NCBI RefSeq assembly: GCF_001884185.1
Contig: NZ_MAOE01000094.1
Span: 19,999 to 83,998 of the forward strand
Direction of reading: 5' to 3'
DNA length: 64,000 nt
Source of the DNA: Bacillus albus
GTDB lineage: Bacteria > Bacillota > Bacilli > Bacillales > Bacillaceae_G
Below, in pieces: positions 42,767 through 52,106 of the stretch. How positions within the stretch are numbered: the first letter of the stretch is position 1; each line of letters opens with the position of its first letter. The notes beneath the pieces are model-generated. The model saw nothing but the letters and a program-made list of their open reading frames with translations, searched no databases and was not told where the DNA came from. The translations under genes and the position numbers were made by a program.

Positions 42767-43945
42767 ATGTCAAAACAAATTGTCATCTTAGGCGCTGGTT
42801 ATGGCGGTCTTCTTGCCGCTTTAAACGTACGTAAATATTACAGCAAATCAGAAGCACAAGTTACAGTGATCAACCAATACCCAACGCACCAAATTATCAC
42901 TGAACTACACCGCCTTGCAGCAGGTAACGTGTCTGAGCAAGCAATTGCAATGCCACTTACAAAGCTTTTCAAAGGTAAAGATATCGATCTTAAAATCGCA
43001 ACAGTTGAGTCATTCTCAGTTGATAGCAAAGAAATCAAACTAGCTGGTGGCACTACTTTATCTTACGATGCACTTGTAGTTGCTTTAGGAAGTAAAACTG
43101 CTTACTTCGGTATTCCAGGACTAGAAGAAAACAGCATGGTATTAAAATCTGCTGCTGATGCAAACAAAATCTACAAACACGTTGAAGACCGTATTCGTGA
43201 ATACGCGAAAACGAAAAACGAAGCTGATGCTACAATCGTAATCGGTGGTGGCGGATTAACTGGCGTTGAGCTAGTTGGTGAGCTTGCTGACATTATGCCT
43301 AAACTTGCAAAAAGCCACGGCGTAAATCCAAAAGAAGTTAAACTTCTTCTTGTTGAAGCAGGTCCAAAAATCCTTCCAGTATTACCAGACCACTTAATCG
43401 AACGTGCAACTACTAGCCTAGAAGCACGCGGCGTTACATTCTTAACTGGTCTTCCTGTAACAAACGTTGCTGGCAACGAAATCGACTTAAAAGACGGTCA
43501 AAAACTTGTTGCTAACACATTCGTTTGGACAGGCGGCGTACAAGGTAACCCACTAATCGGTGAATCAGGTCTTGAAGTAAACCGTGGTCGTGCAACAGTT
43601 GATGCATACCTACAATCTACTTCTCACAAAGACGTATTCGTTGCTGGAGACAGCGCTGTTGTCTTCGCTCCAGACGGACGTCCATACCCACCAACTGCAC
43701 AAATCGCTTGGCAAATGGGTGAGTTAATTGGATACAACTTATACGCAGCACTAGAAGGCAAAGCGTTCGAAGAGTTCGCACCTGTAAACTCTGGAACACT
43801 TGCTAGTCTAGGACGTAAAGATGCTGTTGCTACAATCGGAGCAAGCAATACTCCACTTAAAGGCTTACCAGCATCATTAATGAAAGAAGCAAGTAACGTT
43901 CGTTACTTATCACACATTAAAGGTCTATTCAGCTTAGCTTACTAA
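42767..43945 (+). CDS. ndh: Type II NADH dehydrogenase
   Basis: 392 residues, a pyridine nucleotide-disulfide oxidoreductase fold. The FAD site is GAGYGGLLAALN at the N terminus, the NADH site is VIGGGGLTGVELVGEL (about residues 158-173), and the second FAD motif is VFVAGDSA (about 288-295). A C-terminal helical part ends SHIKGLFSLAY, suited to membrane-surface binding. It should oxidise NADH and reduce quinone without proton pumping. The length and gene order (DUF1641 then this) match B. subtilis yjlC-ndh. The RBS is GGGGGAT. Confidence 0.9.
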   Translation: MSKQIVILGAGYGGLLAALNVRKYYSKSEAQVTVINQYPTHQIITELHRLAAGNVSEQAIAMPLTKLFKGKDIDLKIATVESFSVDSKEIKLAGGTTLSYDALVVALGSKTAYFGIPGLEENSMVLKSAADANKIYKHVEDRIREYAKTKNEADATIVIGGGGLTGVELVGELADIMPKLAKSHGVNPKEVKLLLVEAGPKILPVLPDHLIERATTSLEARGVTFLTGLPVTNVAGNEIDLKDGQKLVANTFVWTGGVQGNPLIGESGLEVNRGRATVDAYLQSTSHKDVFVAGDSAVVFAPDGRPYPPTAQIAWQMGELIGYNLYAALEGKAFEEFAPVNSGTLASLGRKDAVATIGASNTPLKGLPASLMKEASNVRYLSHIKGLFSLAY

Positions 43946-43955
43946 TCTGAATATA

Positions 43956-43986
43956 AGCCCGAATCATGCCCTGCATGGTTCGGGCT
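43956..43986 (+). terminator. Intrinsic terminator after ndh
   Basis: AGCCCGAATCATG / CATGGTTCGGGCT (one G-U) with loop CCCTG; T-rich tail. Confidence 0.88.
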
Positions 43987-44091
43987 ATTTTAGTCCGTAA
44001 TTTCCTCTAACTTATTTATTCGGCAGAAGAATCATATAACCCTTTTAATTATCGAAATTTACTGATTATTTTATGTCTAAATTGTGTATAT

Positions 44092-44128
44092 GAAAGGATG
44101 GAAGTATTCTTTCTACTCCCATCCTTTC
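44092..44128 (-). terminator. Intrinsic terminator of tyrS
   Basis: GAAAGGATGGAAGTA / TACTCCCATCCTTTC with minor mismatches; 7-nt loop. Confidence 0.75.
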
Positions 44129-44135
44129 ACACAAA

Positions 44136-45398
44136 TTATTCTCCTAACTTCACTAAACTGTAGTTCTTCTTCCCTTTACGAATAATAATAAATCGTCCAT
44201 CAAATGAATTTTCTACAGTCACATCCGTACCTACATCCGTTACTTTTTCACCATTCATAGAAATAGCTCCGTTATTAATATCCTCACGTGCTTGTCGTCT
44301 AGATGGTTCAATTCCTAAATCGACTAGCCATTCTACGATATTTTTCGTCTCTTTTGAAGACTGGAATGTTGGCATTTCTTTAAAGCCTTGCTCAATTTCA
44401 TCGGCTGTTAACGATTTAATATCTCCGCTAAATAACGCTGCGGTAATTTTCACAGCTTGCAGGAATGCCTCTTCTCCATGAACAAATTTCGTCATTTCTT
44501 CCGCTAATACTTTTTGCGCTTCACGTTTATGAGGCTCTGTTTCTACCTTCACTGCCAATTCATCGATGCGCTCTTTCGTTAAGAACGTAAAGTATTTCAA
44601 GTATTTAACGACATCACGGTCATCTGTATTTACCCAGAACTGGTAAAATTCAAACGGTGTTGTTTTTTCAGGATCAAGCCAAACCGCACCACCTGCTGAT
44701 TTACCAAACTTCGTACCATCTGATTTCAATAATAACGGAATCGTTAATCCGAATACCTTCGCTTCGTGCCCTTCTAACTTACGAATTAAATCTAACCCAC
44801 TCGTAATATTTCCCCATTGGTCACTACCACCAATTTGCAGTTGAACATCTTCTTTCGTGTATAAATGATGGAAGTCCATCGCTTGCAAGATTTGGTACGT
44901 AAATTCTGTGAAAGAAATACCTGTATCTAAACGACTTGCTACAATATCCTTCGCTAACATGCTATTAATGCTAAAGTTTTTCCCGTAATCACGTAAAAAC
45001 TCGATAATATTTATTTCATGCGTCCAGTCGTAGTTATTTACCATCTTCACTTCGCTATTGCCACCAAAATCAAATAGCTTTTTCATTTGCGCTGTTAACG
45101 CATCCACATTATGCTGCACGACATCTAACGTTTGAAGTTGTCGTTCTGATTGACGTCCGCTCGGATCACCAATTGTTCCTGTTGCCCCACCAATTAAAAT
45201 AACCGGATGATGACCAGCTAGCTGAAATCTCTTCATCATCATAAATGGAATCAAATGTCCGATATGCATGCTATCACCAGTCGGATCAACTCCGCAGTAT
45301 AGTGAAATCTTTTTCTCTTCTACTAGCTTACGTAAACCTTCTTCGTCCGTTTGTTGATTAATGGCGCCACGCCATTCTAATTCATCAATAATATTCAT
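44136..45398 (-). CDS. tyrS: Tyrosyl-tRNA synthetase
   Basis: 420 residues. The class I signatures are HIGH in GDSMHIGHLIPF (about residue 45) and KFGKS in SDGTKFGKSAGGAVW (about 230). The C-terminal 70 residues form an S4 RNA-binding domain (SRRQAREDINNGAISMNGEKV). It charges tRNA-Tyr. A T-box with a TAC specifier lies upstream, which agrees with tyrosine starvation control. Confidence 0.95.
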   Translation of the reverse strand: MNIIDELEWRGAINQQTDEEGLRKLVEEKKISLYCGVDPTGDSMHIGHLIPFMMMKRFQLAGHHPVILIGGATGTIGDPSGRQSERQLQTLDVVQHNVDALTAQMKKLFDFGGNSEVKMVNNYDWTHEINIIEFLRDYGKNFSINSMLAKDIVASRLDTGISFTEFTYQILQAMDFHHLYTKEDVQLQIGGSDQWGNITSGLDLIRKLEGHEAKVFGLTIPLLLKSDGTKFGKSAGGAVWLDPEKTTPFEFYQFWVNTDDRDVVKYLKYFTFLTKERIDELAVKVETEPHKREAQKVLAEEMTKFVHGEEAFLQAVKITAALFSGDIKSLTADEIEQGFKEMPTFQSSKETKNIVEWLVDLGIEPSRRQAREDINNGAISMNGEKVTDVGTDVTVENSFDGRFIIIRKGKKNYSLVKLGE

Positions 45399-45433
45399 CT
45401 TTTGTCATCCCCTCTATTTTTTTGAAAACAAAA

Positions 45434-45676
45434 AGTCCCTATGTCTATGACATAGGGACGATTATTCACCGTGTTACCACCCAGTTTGTATAAATAGCAT
45501 AACTACTCATACCACTCTTAGCAATAATATCGATTGCCAATCCGCTTAGCATTACCTAAGATACTCCAGAGTGTAATTCGCAAGTTTGTTTGTGCTAGGT
45601 TCCAGCAACCCCTAGCTCTCTCGTTAACAGTGACAAACTGCTACTGGGCTCTTTCAACGTATGTTATTTGTTAAAT
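45434..45676 (-). ncRNA. T-box leader with Tyr (UAC) specifier for tyrS
   Basis: The T-box core reads GGGTGGTAACACGGTG on the minus strand (45482-45467). It is followed by a terminator stem (GTCCCTATGTC with GACATAGGGAC, 45435-45459). A TAC codon in the specifier region (GAATTACACTC) lies at 45575-45573. Confidence 0.93.
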
Positions 45677-45684
45677 TATTAGCC

Positions 45685-45713
45685 ATTATATTGAATTGAA
45701 AACAAATTGTCAA
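45685..45713 (-). promoter_or_regulatory. tyrS T-box promoter
   Basis: TTGACA (45713-45708), 17-bp spacer, TATAAT (45690-45685): a consensus vegetative promoter. Confidence 0.88.
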
Positions 45714-45761
45714 CAATACCCAAATGTTATTTTAAAATAATTCGTAGTTTCATACATATGT

Positions 45762-46679
45762 TTATTCTTTATCTTCTCCAATAATCCTTACTTCTCGCTC
45801 TAACTTCACGCCAAATTTCTCTTCAACAGTCTTTTGTACGAAATGAATTAAATCAATGTAATCTTGTGCTGTTCCGTTATCAACATTCACCATAAATCCA
45901 GCATGTTTTAGAGAAACTTCCACTCCGCCAATTCGCTTACCTTGTAGTCCAGATTCTTGGATTAATTTACCAGCAAAGTTATTTGGTGGGCGCTTAAATA
46001 CGCTACCACATGAAGGATATTCTAGAGGCTGTTTTGACTCACGTTTGAACGTTAAATCATCCATTTTTGCTTTAATTTCTTCACGTACACCTTCTTCAAG
46101 TTCAAATCTCGCTTCAAGAATAATGTAATGGTTGTTCGCAAATACACTCTTACGATATCCAAATTCAAATGCTTCTTTCGTCAAAGTACGTAGCTCTCCA
46201 TCACCTGTCATTACGACAGCTTCTGTTAATACAAACGAAATTTCACCACCGTAAGCACCAGCATTCATATATAATGCTCCGCCAACTGAACCTGGAATAC
46301 CACAAGCAAATTCAAGACCCGTTAAATTATGATTTAATGCAATACGTGATACATCAATAATTGCCGCACCGCACTGTGCTACAATCGTCGTTCCTGTTAC
46401 AGTAACACCTGTAATGTGAATTAAACTTACTGTAATTCCGCGAATTCCACCATCTTTAATAATGACATTTGATCCATTTCCTAAAAACGTAACTGGAATA
46501 TTATATTCGTTAGCATATTTAATAACTTTTTGAATTTCATCATAATTTGTCGGTGCAACGAACACATCTGCTTTTCCACCAACTTTAATATGCGTATGAT
46601 TCTTTAACATTTCATCTTGTTTCACATGACCTTCAGGCAATACCGTACTTAAATATTCATAAACCTCTTGCATATTCAT
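45762..46679 (-). CDS. murB: UDP-N-acetylenolpyruvoylglucosamine reductase (MurB)
   Basis: 305 residues with the FAD-binding PCMH domain ([34 protein letters not shown]) and the MurB C-terminal domain. The proton-donor Ser is in [11 protein letters not shown] and the conserved Glu lies in the closing EREVRIIGE. It reduces UDP-GlcNAc-enolpyruvate with NADPH to UDP-MurNAc in peptidoglycan synthesis. The protein is of the type lacking the extra loop of E. coli MurB. Bacillus cereus group genomes can carry two murB genes; this one is monocistronic and outside the dcw cluster. AGAGGAATCG precedes the ATG. Confidence 0.93.
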   Translation of the reverse strand: MNMQEVYEYLSTVLPEGHVKQDEMLKNHTHIKVGGKADVFVAPTNYDEIQKVIKYANEYNIPVTFLGNGSNVIIKDGGIRGITVSLIHITGVTVTGTTIVAQCGAAIIDVSRIALNHNLTGLEFACGIPGSVGGALYMNAGAYGGEISFVLTEAVVMTGDGELRTLTKEAFEFGYRKSVFANNHYIILEARFELEEGVREEIKAKMDDLTFKRESKQPLEYPSCGSVFKRPPNNFAGKLIQESGLQGKRIGGVEVSLKHAGFMVNVDNGTAQDYIDLIHFVQKTVEEKFGVKLEREVRIIGEDKE

Positions 46680-47069
46680 TTTACGATTCCTCTATTTCTA
46701 TATTCTTTTTATCCCGTTATACGGGCCCATAATATCCCCACATACATGAAATGAACCTAAAGTGGTGGATACAGTGTACCCAAAATCAATTCGAGACACC
46801 TATAAACCTCTTAATTTATAAGAGGTGCCACTCATATTAAAATATATATTGCATAATAAAGCAACCCAAATGGGCTACTAAACTTGACATGTCATCAGAA
46901 AGACAACAATTTGTAAAATATATTACTTTTTCAGCACACTATCCTTCAGTATCTTACTATACCATACGAAAAGAAAGTGGTATTTTTTTGTAATCTTTAC
47001 TTTATTTTCATTACTAAAAAGGGATGCTTTTACCTATGTAAAAGCATCCCTTTCATCACTTATTTTAAT
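46680..47069. other. Intergenic region with small hairpins
   Basis: 390 bp between murB and the SET gene (both minus). It holds CCTCTTA/TAAGAGG (46809-46828) and GCAACCCAAATGGGCT (about 46861-46876) palindromic stretches, neither followed by a T-run, and the SET-gene terminator near 47018. No gene was identified. Confidence 0.45.
47018..47053 (-). terminator. Intrinsic terminator of the SET-domain gene
   Basis: AAAGGGATGCTTTTAC / GTAAAAGCATCCCTTT with loop CTAT; T-run follows on the minus strand. Confidence 0.9.
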
Positions 47070-47465
47070 TTACTTTTCGTTCTCTTCTTTTTCCTTATCA
47101 AACCATAATAGCTCATCGTCATCAACTTCACCATTATAATTGATTAGAATCTCTTCTCCCGCTTTTATATCTTTGTAAGCAAAGAAGTTAAACGTATGAT
47201 TTTCGAAGACAATCTCATACGTTGCATTCGGATTATATGCATGATTAAATAACATACCGTATCCTAACAGGAATGCCGTATGATTTACCCCATACTCAAA
47301 TGCGTAGTCAGCAAGTAACGTTTTCTCAATGTGTTCGTGCTGTTCATTCGGATAAGAGATAACTGGTGCTGAGTGAATCAGCTCACCCTTTTTAATATCA
47401 CGAGTTGCAAATACACCTCTATTAAATTCCCCATCACTAAGTTCAGAAGTCTTAACTTCGATCAT
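47070..47465 (-). CDS. SET domain-containing protein
   Basis: 131 residues forming a single, minimal SET domain. It has RGVFATRDIKKGELI (SET N), LGYGMLFNHAYNPNATYE (the NHxxxPN S-adenosylmethionine/pseudo-knot motif) and EEILINYNGE (the ELxxDY-like motif). It lacks pre- and post-SET cysteines and ends in an acidic tail. SET enzymes methylate lysines; bacterial substrates are rarely known. The ATG at 47465 follows AGGTG; a GTG at 47474 overlaps that site. It is transcribed alone. Confidence 0.87.
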   Translation of the reverse strand: MIEVKTSELSDGEFNRGVFATRDIKKGELIHSAPVISYPNEQHEHIEKTLLADYAFEYGVNHTAFLLGYGMLFNHAYNPNATYEIVFENHTFNFFAYKDIKAGEEILINYNGEVDDDELLWFDKEKEENEK

Positions 47466-47628
47466 ATGCGTCACCTATATAATTCTTTCTTTGAAGTATT
47501 TTATCTCGCTATTCGCGAGGTTCAACTAATAATGAGTAGGTATTAGTCTCACTTTATCTCCTTAAGCTTGGCAGAAAACGCGCAGAAAAGCAATTAAATT
47601 CCGATTAAGTATTCGTTTAAATGAAAAA

Positions 47629-47651
47629 AGAGCACACATCATGTGCCCTTT
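47629..47651 (-). terminator. Intrinsic terminator of the chemoreceptor gene at 47661
   Basis: AAGAGCACA pairs with TGTGCCCTTT (one mismatch), followed on the minus strand by CTTTTTTC. Confidence 0.65.
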
Positions 47652-47660
47652 AAAGCGATA

Positions 47661-49163
47661 TTACTTTTCTAAAATATTTTCTAGCAACTTCACTTGCTCA
47701 CTAACAGTATGTAACGTCTTCACTGATATATCATTTCGATGTTTTTCTTCTTCCACACTCGCTAACACTTCTTCCGTAGCCGCAGAAGTTTGCTGAATTA
47801 CGTTAGAAGCATGTGTAACATCCTTTACGATATTCGTCGTTTTAACTTGGAAACTTTCTTGATGACCCACAATCTCTCGCATTACATCATTAATTGCATC
47901 AATAAACTTTCCTAAATCTGTTACATTTATTAAAACGCTTGCTAACATTTCGTTACATTCTTCTTGTACTCTTTCTGATTTCTCTACCTGCACTTCCACC
48001 TTACTTGCTTGATTACTAAACTCCTTCAAAATACTTTGAATTCTCCCCGCAGAACGATTCGATTCTTCCGCAAGCTTTAATACTTCATTCGCTACAATAG
48101 CAAATCCTTTTCCATGCTCGCCTGCTCTTGCTGCTTCAATATTTGCATTTAAAGCTAGCAAACTCGTCTGACTTGAAATATTCGTTATTACATCTACAAT
48201 TTCATTAATTTGCTTCGACTGCATCATTAAATCTCTAAATATAATTCCTGATTGTGAAACAACATCATTTAAACTTCTCATATTCGCTTCAAAATTTCGT
48301 AAAGTATGTACACTACCCTTTGAAATTTCTAAACTTTCATCAACACGAATCGAAGCATTTCTTACTTGAGAAATGATTTGTTCAATATTCCCCTCCATCT
48401 CATTCAATACTTCTACTGAACGATGCATCATCTCTGATTGTGATTGAGTGCCAACTGCCACCTCTTCAAAAGCGAAATTAATTTCACCCATCGACTCCAT
48501 AGATGTATTTATACTTTGTCTTAAATGATTGAAATTACTATCTAACTTTACAACCGTTTCCTCAATAAGTCTTTGCGTTTCTTCTAACTCCTGAGCTTTC
48601 CTCATTACTTCTTGCTTCTCATCACTTAAACGAGCTAGCAGATTAGAGCCAATCTTCGTTACGCCCCACATCGCAATCGTTACAATCGCTAACAAGCTTG
48701 CGAAGTTTGCAGCTTCAGATGCTGCTGTATAAGCAAAAAATTGCTCTGGCCAATAACTACAAAGAATAAATGTGATCACAACCGCTACTCCGCCAAGAAT
48801 GATAACGAGACGTTCACTTAAATAAATGAGTGAAACTGCTAATGTAAAATAGACCATTTGAAATACAGCCGGACTTTCATTAAAAGCTTGTACCATAATG
48901 AAAGACATAATAAGCAGCATAAATGTCATGATATATTTATACATCGCTTCCATGCTTTCTATAAAAGTAAACAGCGTTCCAAATACAACAACAGAAATAC
49001 CACAAACCCAAAAAGCTATTGCTCTCTCTGTAAAAATATATCCATAATATCCAATCGCGATTATTCCAAGGAAGAAACTGCAAATCGTGATAAACAGCAA
49101 TAAATGATTTTTCTGTGATTCTTTCTCAAGGTTAGAAAAACAAGTCTTCTTTAACCACTCCAT
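47661..49163 (-). CDS. Methyl-accepting chemotaxis protein with integral membrane sensor
   Basis: 500 residues. Six hydrophobic helices in the first 190 residues (about 18-36, 42-60, 65-85, 95-115, 118-140, 150-170) replace the usual extracellular domain, and there is no HAMP motif. A coiled-coil signalling domain follows with the tip [32 protein letters not shown] near residue 334. The sensed signal may be in the membrane (energy, redox or a lipophilic compound; inference). The ATG at 49163 is preferred to an in-frame GTG at 49184 because GGCGGGA lies before it. It is not related in its sensor part to the tandem pair at 10943. Confidence 0.9.
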   Translation of the reverse strand: MEWLKKTCFSNLEKESQKNHLLLFITICSFFLGIIAIGYYGYIFTERAIAFWVCGISVVVFGTLFTFIESMEAMYKYIMTFMLLIMSFIMVQAFNESPAVFQMVYFTLAVSLIYLSERLVIILGGVAVVITFILCSYWPEQFFAYTAASEAANFASLLAIVTIAMWGVTKIGSNLLARLSDEKQEVMRKAQELEETQRLIEETVVKLDSNFNHLRQSINTSMESMGEINFAFEEVAVGTQSQSEMMHRSVEVLNEMEGNIEQIISQVRNASIRVDESLEISKGSVHTLRNFEANMRSLNDVVSQSGIIFRDLMMQSKQINEIVDVITNISSQTSLLALNANIEAARAGEHGKGFAIVANEVLKLAEESNRSAGRIQSILKEFSNQASKVEVQVEKSERVQEECNEMLASVLINVTDLGKFIDAINDVMREIVGHQESFQVKTTNIVKDVTHASNVIQQTSAATEEVLASVEEEKHRNDISVKTLHTVSEQVKLLENILEK

Positions 49164-49190
49164 ATATAAAGTCCCGCCTTCCACACTTAA

Positions 49191-50249
49191 TTACTTCAGC
49201 TTAAATACCGCACTCACTGGATTATGATCGCTATTTTCAAACTTTAAATCTTTCCCTTGTACATTTACAATCTCCACATTCGGTGAAACGATAAAGCCAT
49301 CAATAATCGTGACGAAGTTTTCACCCTCCACATATTTCTTCACATCATCTCTTACAGTCATAACAGACGGATCTACAGCCCACTTAAAGCCACCATCAGT
49401 AAAGTCCTTTGGTAACTCTACTAACCATTCTGGACGCTCTTTCACAAACTTCGGATCACTTAACTGAACATCAGAAAGTAACTGATTCCAATCTCCGCCC
49501 ATTATTACGTAATCACCATTTTTATAATGCTTGTTCATATATTCTTTTAAATACTCTACTTGCTGCTTTCTAATTTTCCCGCCTTCATCATAAGCAGACA
49601 AATGTAGATTGACGAGTCTAACAAACTTCCCATTACTAACAGGAATTTTATGTTCAACAATCGCTCGATCTAAATCAAACAAACGCTTCGGCCAAGGCTC
49701 CATTCCAGGAAGCTGAAACCTCTCAGCTGTTTGAACTGTATATTTAGAAAATGTACTTAATCCAGCCTCCGCATATCCCATTGGACTTGTAATTGGAACG
49801 GGAACCCATTTTGTATCGTAGTTCTTCCCGAACGACGAAGCATAATCAGGTAATCCCTTTTTCAAAAATTCATGCCCATTTACATCAAAAGATCTCATTG
49901 ATTTTATATCAACTTCTTGTAACAACGCAAAATCACTATTCTCATTTTGTAAAAACGAAAGCATATTCTTTAAATTTGTTTCCGTTTGCTCTTTACTACT
50001 TGAACCAGACCCCTTCCCGCCATCCATAAAGAAATCTTGATCCTTATCTAATCCACCATATCCAACATTAAATGTTGTCACTTTAAACTCATTGTCAGGC
50101 GCTATTACGCGCTCCTTATTATTTTCCACCTTCAAGCTTATAACATCAGCAGGCTGTTCTTTTGTAAGTGTAATATAAGCTAAAAAACCACCTACAACTC
50201 CCACCCCTACTAAAATACATATAAGTACTATTTTTAATAATTTCTTCAA
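49191..50249 (-). CDS. Membrane-anchored endonuclease/exonuclease/phosphatase family protein
   Basis: 352 residues. An N-terminal hydrophobic segment (about 5-25) is an uncleaved anchor or signal peptide. The EEP catalytic domain shows TFNVGYGG (Asn of motif I), LLQEVDIKSM (Glu of motif II), VNLHLSAY, MGGDWNQLL (Asp-Trp-Asn) and SDHNPVSAVF (the Asp-His motif). It may cut nucleic acid or a phosphodiester/phospholipid outside the cell; the substrate is unknown. TTG start with AAAAGGGG upstream. It sits 27 bp upstream of the 6-TM chemoreceptor gene and may be cotranscribed with it. Confidence 0.87.
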   Translation of the reverse strand: MKKLLKIVLICILVGVGVVGGFLAYITLTKEQPADVISLKVENNKERVIAPDNEFKVTTFNVGYGGLDKDQDFFMDGGKGSGSSSKEQTETNLKNMLSFLQNENSDFALLQEVDIKSMRSFDVNGHEFLKKGLPDYASSFGKNYDTKWVPVPITSPMGYAEAGLSTFSKYTVQTAERFQLPGMEPWPKRLFDLDRAIVEHKIPVSNGKFVRLVNLHLSAYDEGGKIRKQQVEYLKEYMNKHYKNGDYVIMGGDWNQLLSDVQLSDPKFVKERPEWLVELPKDFTDGGFKWAVDPSVMTVRDDVKKYVEGENFVTIIDGFIVSPNVEIVNVQGKDLKFENSDHNPVSAVFKLK

Positions 50250-50475
50250 ATAAACGCCCCTTTTCTAAAACACACAGTCTAATTATCTTTATTTTCAGTT
50301 AACTGAAACCGAATGACAGACATACAAAACATTTTATCATATCAAAAACCTTATATCACTATATTTAGTTTATAAGTGTATTTTCACTATCTTAAACCAT
50401 CACACACATACAGCATGGCTCCACTTCTTCACTGGAAATTCAATGCGTTTTTTAGTACACTATATGTAATAATCA

Positions 50476-50553
50476 TAGGCGATGGAGTTCGCCATAACTG
50501 CTGCTAAGCTAATGACTCCTACCAGTATAACTACTGGTAGGAGTCTATTTTTT
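50476..50553 (+). ncRNA. Fluoride riboswitch (crcB motif) with terminator
   Basis: ATAGGCGATGGAGTTCGCC, then CATAACTGCTG and AAGCTAATGACTCCTACC follow the fluoride aptamer consensus. The expression platform is the stem GACTCCTACCAGT / ACTGGTAGGAGTC and a T-run. It precedes two crcB (fluoride channel) genes, so transcription would be permitted when fluoride is bound. Confidence 0.95.
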
Positions 50554-50584
50554 TGAGCAAGCTATTTTTAAAGAGGTGAAGATA

Positions 50585-50989
50585 TTGATTTATATTATTG
50601 TTGGCATTTCCGGTATATTAGGAGCCCTCTCTCGTTATTATTTAGGTCTTACTATTCATACTTCATGGCATCATTCATTTCCATTAGCTACATTACTTAT
50701 TAACTTAGCCGGCTGCTTCTTATTAGCGTGGCTAACTACGTATGTCGCTCAAAGAAATATCTTGCCCTCAGAGATTATTACAGGCATTGGAACTGGATTC
50801 ATCGGTTCCTTTACGACGTTTTCGACATTCAGTGTAGAAACTGTGCAATTAATTAATCACTCTGAATGGAGTACGGCTTTCTTATATGTATCATGCAGCA
50901 TACTTGGTGGTCTCATTATGTCTGCTCTTGGCTATACACTAGGTGATTTCTTAATTAAGAAACACCTTACAGAAGGTGATCACTTATGA
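50585..50989 (+). CDS. crcB1: Fluoride channel subunit (CrcB/FluC), copy 1
   Basis: 134 residues from the TTG at 50585 (AGAGGTGA is spaced correctly; the in-frame GTG at 50576 overlaps it). There are four hydrophobic helices. The Fluc signature is [21 protein letters not shown] (about 74-94) with the Na+-site and phenylalanine-box residues. Fluc subunits form dual-topology dimers that let fluoride leave the cell. A second subunit gene overlaps the stop codon by 4 bp, so the channel may be a heterodimer. A fluoride riboswitch controls both. Confidence 0.93.
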   Translation: MIYIIVGISGILGALSRYYLGLTIHTSWHHSFPLATLLINLAGCFLLAWLTTYVAQRNILPSEIITGIGTGFIGSFTTFSTFSVETVQLINHSEWSTAFLYVSCSILGGLIMSALGYTLGDFLIKKHLTEGDHL

Positions 50990-51342
50990 TAGAAGCTTTA
51001 TTAGTAGCAACAGGCGGTTTTTTCGGTGCTATTACAAGATTTGCAATTAGCAATTGGTTTAAAAAAAGAAATAAAACTTCCTTTCCAATCGCAACATTTC
51101 TCATTAATATAACAGGTGCATTTTTACTCGGATATATAATTGGCGACGGGGTCTCTACAAGTTGGCAATTATTATTAGGGACTGGATTTATGGGTGCCTT
51201 CACGACATTTTCGACGTTTAAATTAGAAACTATTCAGCTTTTCAATCTTAAACAATTTAGCACGCTCCTTTTATACGTAAGCACTACTTACATAATCGGT
51301 ATCCTCTTCGCATTCCTTGGAATGCAGCTAGGCGGAATATAA
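50986..51342 (+). CDS. crcB2: Fluoride channel subunit (CrcB/FluC), copy 2
   Basis: 118 residues with four helices and the Fluc motif [18 protein letters not shown]. It begins in the ATGA overlap with copy 1. The pair is the usual two-gene Fluc layout of bacilli, where oppositely oriented subunits may assemble together. Confidence 0.93.
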   Translation: MIEALLVATGGFFGAITRFAISNWFKKRNKTSFPIATFLINITGAFLLGYIIGDGVSTSWQLLLGTGFMGAFTTFSTFKLETIQLFNLKQFSTLLLYVSTTYIIGILFAFLGMQLGGI

Positions 51343-51344
51343 AG

Positions 51345-51375
51345 AAAGAAAGCGACTCTAATCAGTCGCTTTCTT
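51345..51375. terminator. Bidirectional intrinsic terminator
   Basis: AAAGAAAGCGACT / AGTCGCTTTCTTT with loop CTAATC, shared with the small gene on the opposite strand. Confidence 0.75.
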
Positions 51376-51615
51376 TCATAAGAAATATGTCCCGCCATAT
51401 GGGATGGAAAATAAACCTGCTGGATGCACATCATAATGTACAACTTGCATCGGAGGCTGTGAGTATGACATATACTGCCCTTGCATCATTTGTGCAAAAT
51501 ATGCTTGTTGCTGCATTTGAATCGCTTGATTCACAGCATGAATTGTCCCCTGTGCTCCTGCCAGTGTAATAGCTGCTCCCACTTGTCTACCACTATAAAA
51601 ATAATGATTCATCAT
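51376..51615 (-). CDS. Small Gln/Met/Tyr-rich hypothetical protein
   Basis: 79 residues. The N-terminal half (YFYSGRQVGAAITLAGAQGTIHAVNQAI) looks like a hydrophobic glycine-rich segment, followed by a Gln/Met-rich stretch (QMQQQAYFAQMMQGQYMSYSQPP) and a C terminus of PAGLFSIPYGGTYF. No domain was recognised; the composition recalls small spore-coat or exosporium-type proteins, but nothing more specific supports that. The RBS is weak. It ends next to the crcB terminator. Confidence 0.45.
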   Translation of the reverse strand: MMNHYFYSGRQVGAAITLAGAQGTIHAVNQAIQMQQQAYFAQMMQGQYMSYSQPPMQVVHYDVHPAGLFSIPYGGTYFL

Positions 51616-51715
51616 GATTCAGCTCACTTATTATTTTTCTTTCATATCGTATGTCTCTATTTCATAGTGAGTGTTTTGTCCCGATTAATGGATCTCTCAC
51701 TACTTAGACTTCATT

Positions 51716-51928
51716 TCATCTATTGCTTTTTTTCAGCTTTGAAGTAATAAATCCAAATAGTAATACACCAATACCACTCAAGAACAATACATAACTTATC
51801 GGTACTAGGAAAAAGAAAGGTTCTTCAAGGAATCCATTCGCCCCCACTTTACTATTTGAAGCATGTATAGTTAAAGAAATGATCGCTAAAACCATGAAAG
51901 AAATAGATACTATGTATTTATTTATCAT
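51716..51928 (-). CDS. DUF3955-like small membrane protein
   Basis: 70 residues with two helices (about 5-22 and 42-60), separated by GANGFLEEPFFFLVPISY. This central EPFFFLIPxxY-type pattern is what suggests DUF3955. Function unknown. The ATG at 51928 follows GGAGGAG with 8-nt spacing; an ATG seven codons upstream would lie before that site. It is alone between the small protein at 51376 and the MFS operon. Confidence 0.7.
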   Translation of the reverse strand: MINKYIVSISFMVLAIISLTIHASNSKVGANGFLEEPFFFLVPISYVLFLSGIGVLLFGFITSKLKKSNR

Positions 51929-52050
51929 TTCATATTCTCCTCCATTCATATAATTATCCTTAGATTATTAACATCATATTACCTAAAAACACATTAAAAT
52001 ACAACAATTATTTATCGTTTTACAATAAATATGTTAACTGAATTTAAAAC

Positions 52051-52093
52051 AAAAAGGTTTACGAAGCATCTTGCATTGCCTCACAAACCTTTT
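52051..52093 (-). terminator. Intrinsic terminator of the ABC-F/MFS operon
   Basis: AAAAAGGTTT pairs with AAACCTTTT, with a G-U rich inner stem and T-run on the minus strand. Confidence 0.7.
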
Positions 52094-52106
52094 CAAATGT
52101 ACATAT

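Noticed and set aside
46808-46829. Hairpin upstream of murB as a terminator or riboswitch
   Set aside because: CCTCTTA/TAAGAGG has no T-run on either strand and no conserved flanks; left as a plain hairpin.
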